A DNA stretch of 6,853 nucleotides from an uncultured Burkholderiales bacterium. Lineage in GTDB: Bacteria > Pseudomonadota > Gammaproteobacteria > Burkholderiales > Burkholderiaceae_F. This document shows, piece after piece, positions 1-4,748 of the stretch. The notes under the pieces were generated by a model. That model worked only from the letters and a program-made list of their open reading frames with translations. It had not been told where the DNA came from and did no database searches. The DNA lies in contig CAIQGU010000516.1 in NCBI GenBank assembly GCA_903871435.1, forward strand, positions 1 through 6,853. The letters run 5' to 3'. Numbering within the stretch: the stretch's first letter is position 1; every line of letters begins with the position of its first letter. Both the position numbers and the translations under genes were made by a program.

Positions 1-1760
1 ATTTCCGGTATGCGGCTGATCGTCGAGGCCGTCGCCAGCGCCGGGTTGGGGTCGTTCACGTAATCGATGACGCGGGAGATGGTCGGACGCATATTGATCG
101 TCACGCCGCCGTTGTCGTCAATCTGCGGCATCACGCTCATGACGAAGCCCACGGGCACGGTGTTGGGCGTCGAGCTGTAGGTCACGACCGCCTGCGTGGT
201 GGCGCTGCCGGGCGTGACGTTGACGTTGATCGTGAAGTAGACGAGGTTGTCCACCACCTTGAGCACCGCGGTCTGGTTGTTGAGCACGCTGAGCTTGGGG
301 CTGGACAGGACCTTGACCTTGCCGAAGGACTGCAGCAGGGACACGGCCACGCCGATATTGCCGTGGGCGCCGGTGTCGAGGTAGCGCAGCACGCCCAGCG
401 ACGGGGTGGAGGCCGCGCTGGCCAAGCCGGCCACCGTGGCGCCGCCGGGCAGGCTCGAACTGGTTGGCGGAACCGTCGGGAACACGATGCCCCCCGGGCC
501 GGTTCCCGAAAGCGCGCCGCTGGTGAGCGCCTGCGCTCCGCCGGGCTGCTGCTGGAAGGACCAGCCGCCGCCGTTGAGATTCATCTTGGACCAGTTGACG
601 CCCTGCTGATACTCCTCGGACAGCTGCACTTCGACGATGGTCGCTTCGATCAGCACCTGGCGGTGGGCGCTGTTGAGCATGCGATTGATGACGGCCTGCA
701 CGCGTTCGTGCTCGCGCTGCGTGGCGATCACCGTCAGCATGCCAGTCTCGCGGCTGGCGATCACCGCCTTCTTGGCGGTTGCGGGCAGTTGGCGCGCGGC
801 GGGTGGGTTGCCGGCCGTGCCAACGGCCGGTGCGGCGGCGACCGCCGCCGCGGGCTGCGCCGCGCCAGCCGGAGGCGGAGCCACGGGGCCATTGACGGTG
901 GTTCCGGCCGCCGGACTGGTCACGCCGTTGGATTTGCCGCCAGCGGCTTCGGCCGTGCTGGCCTGCGCGGCGGCTGCCTGTCCCTGCAGCTGCGCGCCGG
1001 TCAAGGCTGCTGCGCCGGTGCCACGCACCGCGGGCACGCCAACGATGGCGGCGATGCTGTCGACCAGCGAATCCCAGAAGTGGTTGGAGCTATCGATCGT
1101 CACTTCGGTCGTCGAATTGTTCGAGGACTGGCCGCCGCTGCCGCCCAGCGGGCTGCCGCCAGCCGCCGAGATCAACGTCGCCACCGTCGTCGTCGACTTC
1201 GAGTCGCGGGTCATGTTCACGTAATCGATCGGATACTGGTGCAGGTAGGGCACATCGGCCTGGACCAGGAGGGTCTTGCCGTCGAATTCGTAGCGCAGGT
1301 CCACCTGGCGCGCGAGGCGGTTGAGGATCTGCGGCAGGGTCTGTTCAATGGCGTTGATGGAGACATGTCCCTGGATGCGCGGGTCGACATCGACGTTGAC
1401 CTTGGCGTCGCGCGCCACGGCAAACAGCAGGTCGCGGATATCCACGTCGCTCACGACCACCGAGTAGCGGTCGAGGTGGGGCGTATCGCGCGGCCGCGGT
1501 GCCGGCGTGCTTTCCACGAGATCGGGCACCGCGTCGGCCGTGGGCGCCTTGGGCCGCATCACGGCCGATGCCGCCGCCTGTGCCGTAATGTCCGTATGGT
1601 CCGGACGCATGGGCGGCGCAGAGCACGCGGATACGAGCACGCCAACGACAAGCAGGCCAACGCGGGCCGCGGCGTTGAGGCCCAGCCGCGCTCCGCCCGC
1701 GGCAAAGCCACGTCGGTCCGCCGCCGGGACAGCCCGGCGTCGATCGGATTCTTGCTGCAT
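1..1760 (-). CDS. mshL: MSHA-type pilus secretin lipoprotein MshL (partial, C-terminus off the left edge)
   Basis: Outer-membrane secretin forming the pore through which an MSHA-type type IV pilus or pseudopilus passes. The frame is open from the ATG at 1760 to the window edge, about 586 residues. A long basic N-region leads to a hydrophobic stretch and a lipobox (VSAC, Cys46), so it should be a lipoprotein. Residues ~98-175 are an N-domain (DVDIRDLLFAVARD, then QTLPQILNRLARQVDLRYEF), in the style of MshL. A Ser/Gly/Asn stretch (~200-220) and an Ala/Pro/Gly linker (~244-325) follow. The secretin domain starts near residue 330 (QVLIEATIVEVQLSEEYQQG) and contains VLSSPKLSVLNNQTA (~484-498) and PQIDDNGGVTINMRPTISRV (~544-563), the classic secretin core. 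A GGGGG run 7 nt upstream can serve as ribosome binding site. An in-frame ATG at 1814 is an alternative start but gives a less plausible signal peptide. The gene is divergent from the ABC ATPase/mshM unit. The MshL assignment is from sequence style; a related type IVb secretin is the alternative. Confidence 0.9.
   Translation of the reverse strand, partial: MQQESDRRRAVPAADRRGFAAGGARLGLNAAARVGLLVVGVLVSACSAPPMRPDHTDITAQAAASAVMRPKAPTADAVPDLVESTPAPRPRDTPHLDRYSVVVSDVDIRDLLFAVARDAKVNVDVDPRIQGHVSINAIEQTLPQILNRLARQVDLRYEFDGKTLLVQADVPYLHQYPIDYVNMTRDSKSTTTVATLISAAGGSPLGGSGGQSSNNSTTEVTIDSSNHFWDSLVDSIAAIVGVPAVRGTGAAALTGAQLQGQAAAAQASTAEAAGGKSNGVTSPAAGTTVNGPVAPPPAGAAQPAAAVAAAPAVGTAGNPPAARQLPATAKKAVIASRETGMLTVIATQREHERVQAVINRMLNSAHRQVLIEATIVEVQLSEEYQQGVNWSKMNLNGGGWSFQQQPGGAQALTSGALSGTGPGGIVFPTVPPTSSSLPGGATVAGLASAASTPSLGVLRYLDTGAHGNIGVAVSLLQSFGKVKVLSSPKLSVLNNQTAVLKVVDNLVYFTINVNVTPGSATTQAVVTYSSTPNTVPVGFVMSVMPQIDDNGGVTINMRPTISRVIDYVNDPNPALATASTISRIPE
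811..851. repeat. Two back-to-back inverted repeats inside the mshL linker region
   Basis: CCGGCCGT (811-818) and ACGGCCGG (823-830) form a perfect 8-bp stem with a 4-nt loop. Immediately beside it, GCGGCGG (832-838) and CCGCCGC (845-851) form a 7-bp stem. Both fall in the segment encoding the Ala/Pro/Gly-rich linker of the secretin. They are consistent with codon bias in low-complexity protein but would form strong mRNA hairpins. Confidence 0.35.
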
Positions 1761-1795
1761 TCCACACCCCCACTGAACTGCGTTTCCGACACCAC

Positions 1796-1827
1796 GGGGC
1801 GCATATCGATGCATAAATGCGCGCCCC
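1796..1827. repeat. Inverted repeat / stem-loop upstream of mshL
   Basis: GGGGCGCAT (1796-1804) and ATGCGCGCCCC (1817-1827) are complementary except for a 2-nt bulge, enclosing a 12-nt loop that holds ATCGAT and ATGCAT. It lies 36-67 bp before the mshL start, so it would be in the 5' leader or promoter of that gene. It could be an RNA hairpin controlling secretin translation or a protein-binding palindrome; the sequence does not decide between these. Confidence 0.4.
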
Positions 1828-1883
1828 GCGACCTGCCGGCGGATTTCTTACCCGTTTCTTGGGGACGATTCTGGTCTGCAGAT

Positions 1884-1904
1884 TTGGCTGCCAATCCAAG
1901 GATT
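1884..1904. repeat. Two overlapping palindromes in the divergent promoter region
   Basis: TTGGCTGCCAA (1884-1894) is a perfect 5+5 palindrome around a central T. AATCCAAGGATT (1893-1904) is a perfect 5+5 palindrome with a 2-nt centre, and the two share AA at 1893-1894. They lie roughly midway between the divergent starts, as expected for an operator serving both directions. The regulator is unknown. Short palindromes do occur by chance, so the operator reading is inference. Confidence 0.3.
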
Positions 1905-1966
1905 AGCGCCGCTGTCCTCACCCTCTTTGTCTCTTTGACGCGACGCTGCGCCCGTACGATGCCGAC

Positions 1967-2890
1967 ATGGACAAGACCCTCTTGGCGGCGAACCCGGTAC
2001 TGCGAACGGCTGCGACCGGATCGGCCGCGACCGCGGCCGCAACTCTTGCGGCACCCGCTACCGCACCCGCTGCGGCAAACTCGGCTGCACCCGCCGCGGA
2101 ACCTGTTAGCGCACCGGTACCGTCGGCCATCCGGTTTCGCGCCGTGGCCAAGCGGTTTCACGGCCGCGATGTGCTGCGCGATGTCAGTTTCGATGTTCCC
2201 CAGGGCTGCAGCGTGGCCATTGCCGGCGTCAATGGCGCCGGCAAGAGCACGCTGCTGCGTTGCCTGCTCGATTTAGCCCGGCCCGATTCGGGGCAGATAT
2301 TCATCGGACATCGCGAGAGCAACCATCTTCATGCGCGTGCTGAACTGGGCTGGCTGCCGGAACGCTTCGTTCCGCCCGCCCACCTGAACGCGCGCGAGTG
2401 CCTGGAATGGCTTGCGGGTCTGCGCGGCACGAATCTCGATGTCCCGCGCATGGAGGCCATGGCCGCCGAGCTGGGGCTCGACGTACGCGCCCTCGATTCG
2501 CGGGTGCGCGAGCTCTCCAAAGGCATGAACCAGAAGATCGGGCTCATGTCGATCGGTCTGTCGGACTGTCCCATCTGGGTGCTCGACGAGCCCATGAGCG
2601 GCCTTGATCCGCTGGCCCGGCGCAACGTCACGCGCTTGATCGAGGGCGCGCGCGCAGCCGGCCGCACCGTTTTGTTCACCACCCATGGCTTGCGGGATCT
2701 CCCGGCCTTGTGCGATCGCCTGGTGGTGCTGCATGACGGCGCCGTGCGGTTTTGCGGCACGGTCGAAGCATTCGCCGCGCAGTACGGATCGAGCGACCTG
2801 GAACTGGCGTTCCTCGCCTGCCTGCAGGAATCATCGCCGGGGGCAGCCTGCGCCCGGCCCGAGCATGCTCTGGAAGGATGTGCTGCATGA
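1967..2890 (+). CDS. ABC transporter ATP-binding protein (CcmA/NatA-like) in a pilus locus
   Basis: Cytoplasmic nucleotide-binding subunit that would hydrolyse ATP for a membrane partner not present in this window. The 307-residue protein has a complete ABC domain at ~55-275. Walker A is GVNGAGKST (87-95), the signature is LSKGM (183-187), Walker B is IWVLDEP (203-209), the D-loop is SGLD (211-214) and the switch histidine is His240 (FTTH). The Q-loop region reads GWLPE instead of carrying glutamine, which is typical of the ABC-2/NatA group. All catalytic residues are present. Residues 11-53 are an Ala/Pro/Thr-rich tract, unusual for this family. The ATG has no clear Shine-Dalgarno, and I see no alternative start between it and the ABC domain. 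Its stop overlaps the mshM start (ATGA, 2887-2890), so co-expression with the pilus ATPase is very likely. By analogy with Myxococcus PilH it may serve pilus assembly; that is inference. The substrate is unknown. Confidence 0.93.
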   Translation: MDKTLLAANPVLRTAATGSAATAAATLAAPATAPAAANSAAPAAEPVSAPVPSAIRFRAVAKRFHGRDVLRDVSFDVPQGCSVAIAGVNGAGKSTLLRCLLDLARPDSGQIFIGHRESNHLHARAELGWLPERFVPPAHLNARECLEWLAGLRGTNLDVPRMEAMAAELGLDVRALDSRVRELSKGMNQKIGLMSIGLSDCPIWVLDEPMSGLDPLARRNVTRLIEGARAAGRTVLFTTHGLRDLPALCDRLVVLHDGAVRFCGTVEAFAAQYGSSDLELAFLACLQESSPGAACARPEHALEGCAA

Positions 2891-3933
2891 GCACGGTTGC
2901 CAAGACCAGGACGCGGCCCGCCGCCCGGCTGCCGGTGGACGGCCCGGGGCTGTTGCCCAGCGGCATGCCCACGCCCTACGCCACGCGGCTGCTGCGGCGG
3001 ATGGTCAACGACCCCGCCGGGCGCTTGTTGTATCTGGATCACTTTTCGCTCAAGAGCGCGCCCTTCCAGATAACGCCCAATCCGGATTTCTTCTACGGGG
3101 CCGGTGATCGCGGCCACATGCTCTACGCCCTGCTGTATTGCCTGCGCCACGGCAATGGCATCACGACGCTGACCGGCGAAGTGGGCACCGGCAAGACCAT
3201 GCTGGCGCGCATGCTGCTCTCCTGCGCGCCCAAATCCCTCGACATTGCCTTCATCGCCAATCCCTCGCTACGCCGCTCCGAGGTGGTGCCGGTTATCGCC
3301 GACGAACTGGGCATCGATGTGAGCCAAGCGCCGCCCGCGCAGGGCCTGCGCCTGCTGCAGCGGGCCCTGATCGAACGCTATGCATCGGGCCGGCGCGTTG
3401 TCCTGGTCGTGGATGAGGCCCACGCGATGCGGCTCGATGTCCTCGAGGAAATACGCCTGCTGTCGAACCTCGAGAGCGCCTCGCACAAGCTGCTGCAGAT
3501 CCTGCTGGTCGGACAGGAGGAATTGCGCGCCACCCTGGCCCAGCCAGCCCAGCGGCCCCTGCGCGAACGCATCACGCAGCGTTTCCACCTCGCCCCGCTG
3601 GCGGAAGAAGAGGTCGGCGCCTACCTGGCCTATCGCATGCAGCGCGCCGGTGCCTCGCCGGAGACCTTTGATCCGGCTGCCGTCAAGATGATCGCCCGCG
3701 GATCCATGGGTCTCATCCGTCGCATCAACATTCTGGCGGACAAGTCGCTCATGGCGGCTTACATCGACAATTTTCCGCGCGTCATGCGCAGCCACGTGGA
3801 CCTGGCGCTCAACGACGCCGCTTTCCAGGCGATACGGGGCGGCGGCGGGCGCATCCGCCCGGTAGCCGTCAAGCCCACCACCCTGGGCCGGCTGTGGCGC
3901 CGCTACGGACTGGGCCGGGTTGGCCCGCGGTAG
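2887..3933 (+). CDS. mshM: ExeA/MshM-family AAA ATPase
   Basis: P-loop AAA ATPase of the ExeA/GspA/MshM type. ExeA relatives bind peptidoglycan and help assemble secretins in the cell envelope; MshM is the version found in MSHA pilus loci. The 348-residue protein contains the family opening YLDHFSLKSAPFQITPNPDF (49-68), Walker A GEVGTGKT (97-104), Walker B VVLVVDEAH (171-179), a sensor-1-like LLQILLVGQEEL (202-213), the arginine-bearing LRERITQRFHL (225-235) and the sensor-2-like segment GLIRRINILADKSLMAAY (275-292). I see no membrane segment. The start is the ATG overlapping the ABC ATPase stop (ATGA), with GGAAGG at 2872-2877. It adds ~48 residues before the usual family start; TTG at 3028 (before YLDHF) is an alternative giving a more typical N-terminus. 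It is divergent from the secretin gene mshL, its likely functional partner. Confidence 0.9.
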   Translation: MSTVAKTRTRPAARLPVDGPGLLPSGMPTPYATRLLRRMVNDPAGRLLYLDHFSLKSAPFQITPNPDFFYGAGDRGHMLYALLYCLRHGNGITTLTGEVGTGKTMLARMLLSCAPKSLDIAFIANPSLRRSEVVPVIADELGIDVSQAPPAQGLRLLQRALIERYASGRRVVLVVDEAHAMRLDVLEEIRLLSNLESASHKLLQILLVGQEELRATLAQPAQRPLRERITQRFHLAPLAEEEVGAYLAYRMQRAGASPETFDPAAVKMIARGSMGLIRRINILADKSLMAAYIDNFPRVMRSHVDLALNDAAFQAIRGGGGRIRPVAVKPTTLGRLWRRYGLGRVGPR

Positions 3934-3937
3934 TCGC

Positions 3938-4558
3938 ATGACGGGACTCACTTGTGATGCTGTTGCCGGCCGGCCTGCCGGCCCCCGCGCGGCCCTGATA
4001 GCCGTGGCGGCACTGGCGCTGCCTTTGGCACTGTTGCTGACACTGGCCGGCTGCGCGGCATCGCCGACAAGTTCAGCCGCGCCCCTGCCGCCGGCTGCCG
4101 GCATAGCCAACCGGCCGGACGGGGAGGGTTACGCCGGCGTCGGCGAGCTGCTGGTACGCATCGGTGTGCAGCAAGGCGGGCCCAGCTGGACCGAGACCCT
4201 GACCGAAAGCATGGCGCTCAACCCCAAGCACGAACGCGCCTACGTGGAAATCCGCTATCAGGGCCTCGACAGCCTGGGCCGCGCGGTTTTCGAACGCCGT
4301 GACGGCGATGCGCTCGCCGCCGCCGCACCCAATACCGTCCTGCCCCGGACAGCCAAGGGTACGGTGCTGGCACCGGCCGCGCCGGTCGCTGCCGCGGCCG
4401 ATACCGGTGCGGGCATCGGCACCGACAACGCGGCCACCGCACCCAATACCCGCGATATCGCCATGGATCTACGCCTCAGCCGCCAGCTCCACATCCAGGG
4501 CAAGATCGTCGAGGTGGTGGAGGCCACCACCTCGGGGGTGGTTTTCCGCCTGTATTGA
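3938..4558 (+). CDS. Small lipoprotein of unknown family, downstream of mshM
   Basis: I do not recognise this 206-residue protein. It has a basic N-region (Arg12, Arg17), a long Leu/Ala hydrophobic segment (~19-36) and a lipobox LAGC with Cys39, so it should be a lipid-anchored envelope protein. The residue after the cysteine is Ala rather than Asp, which favours the outer membrane. The mature part has a Ser/Ala/Pro spacer, GEGYAGVGELLVRIG (62-76), a charged segment KHERAYVEIRYQGLDSLGRA (97-116), an Ala-rich linker (~127-170) and a C-terminal strand-rich part (LHIQGKIVEVVEA, 184-196). The ATG lies 4 nt after the mshM stop; a TTG at 3920 in the same frame, overlapping mshM, is the alternative start. 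Position after mshM and opposite mshL suggests a role with the pilus secretin, such as an accessory or pilotin-like factor. That is inference from context only. Confidence 0.82.
   Translation: MTGLTCDAVAGRPAGPRAALIAVAALALPLALLLTLAGCAASPTSSAAPLPPAAGIANRPDGEGYAGVGELLVRIGVQQGGPSWTETLTESMALNPKHERAYVEIRYQGLDSLGRAVFERRDGDALAAAAPNTVLPRTAKGTVLAPAAPVAAAADTGAGIGTDNAATAPNTRDIAMDLRLSRQLHIQGKIVEVVEATTSGVVFRLY
4510..4545 (+). other. Mutually exclusive hairpins at the 3' end of the lipoprotein gene
   Basis: CGAGGTGGTGG (4510-4520) pairs perfectly over 11 bp with CCACCACCTCG (4524-4534) across a 3-nt loop. The right arm can instead pair with a third segment: ACCACC (4526-4531), loop TCGGG, GGTGGT (4537-4542), followed at once by TTT (4543-4545). 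This is the geometry of an antiterminator/terminator pair. However, it lies inside the coding sequence (encoding VEVVEATTSGVVF), 11 nt before the stop codon, and the T tract is short. Function is unproven; Val-Val and Thr-Thr codon pairs alone could create it. Confidence 0.3.
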
Positions 4559-4747
4559 GCAAGCGGTTGAGCCGCCCGGTAAGCAGCCTGTCATGCAGCC
4601 CGTTGAGCGGCCCGGCCGGCGCGGACCAGAGCGAGTAAGATACGGGGATGAGATATTGCATATGAAGTTCGGCGCGAACCATCGTCCGCCGGCACCCTTA
4701 TCCGCCCACGCAACGTCTGCTTGCGTCCGCCCGGCCCACCACTCCTG
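4559..4747. promoter_or_regulatory. Intergenic region before the DEAD-box helicase
   Basis: This 189-bp gap contains an imperfect 15-bp direct repeat (GGTTGAGCCGCCCGG at 4565-4579 and CGTTGAGCGGCCCGG at 4601-4615, two differences). A less GC-rich patch at ~4635-4668 (TAAGATAC, then GATATTGCATATGAAG) is the most likely place for the helicase promoter. No matching -35 element is clear. I see no T-tract-backed terminator for the upstream genes here. A 28-codon frame occupies 4662-4748 and is listed separately. Confidence 0.4.
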
Positions 4748-4748
4748 A
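4662..4748 (+). CDS. Possible 28-codon upstream reading frame coupled to the helicase start
   Basis: An ATG at 4662 opens a 28-codon frame (MKFGANHRPPAPLSAHATSA, then CVRPAHHS) whose TGA at 4746-4748 shares its A with the helicase ATG in a TGATG overlap. Such an overlap permits translational coupling. A purine-rich GGGGATGAGAT lies upstream but is poorly spaced as a Shine-Dalgarno. The helicase ATG itself has no obvious ribosome binding site, which makes coupling plausible. The peptide resembles nothing I know. The same frame is open further upstream across the end of the lipoprotein gene, so chance is a real possibility. Confidence 0.22.
   Translation: MKFGANHRPPAPLSAHATSACVRPAHHS

Larger units (their letters stand above)
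1761..1966. promoter_or_regulatory. Divergent intergenic region between mshL and the ABC ATPase gene
   Basis: This 206-bp gap separates the secretin start (1760, minus) from the ABC ATPase start (1967, plus), so promoters for both directions are expected here or within the flanking genes. It is locally less GC-rich, with pyrimidine-rich tracts on the plus strand around 1915-1936. It holds three inverted repeats, described separately. I found no convincing sigma-70 or sigma-54 promoter on either strand. TTGACG (1935-1940) followed by TACGAT (1955-1960) has only a 14-nt spacer and ends 6 nt before the ATG. The regulatory role is inferred from position. Confidence 0.5.

Noticed and set aside
1877..1897. 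Sigma-54-like promoter on the minus strand (TGGCAG followed by TGCA) upstream of mshL
   Set aside because: GG and GC are separated by 11 nt instead of the required 10, and the flanking bases fit poorly.
1935..1960. Sigma-70-like TTGACG / TACGAT pair upstream of the ABC gene
   Set aside because: The 14-nt spacer is too short and the -10 would end 6 nt before the ATG, leaving almost no leader.
363..2276. A 637-codon open frame on the plus strand
   Set aside because: It is antisense to the secretin, crosses the divergent intergenic region and runs into the ABC gene in another frame. Its product is Arg/Gly/His-rich with no domain; it is a shadow of GC-rich coding DNA.
2343..2380. Missing Q-loop glutamine in the ABC ATPase as evidence of a dead enzyme
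   Set aside because: LPE at this site is usual in the NatA/CcmA-like group, and the Walker, signature and His-switch residues are intact.
2329..3150. A 273-codon open frame on the minus strand
   Set aside because: It is antisense to the ABC ATPase and the start of mshM, is low in complexity and has no motif.
3920..3937. TTG start for the lipoprotein overlapping mshM
   Set aside because: The ATG at 3938 gives a normal signal peptide, so the extra six codons are not needed. It cannot be fully excluded.
3268..4110. A 280-codon open frame on the minus strand
   Set aside because: It is antisense to mshM and spans the mshM/lipoprotein junction. No domain is seen, and the plus-strand genes explain the sequence.
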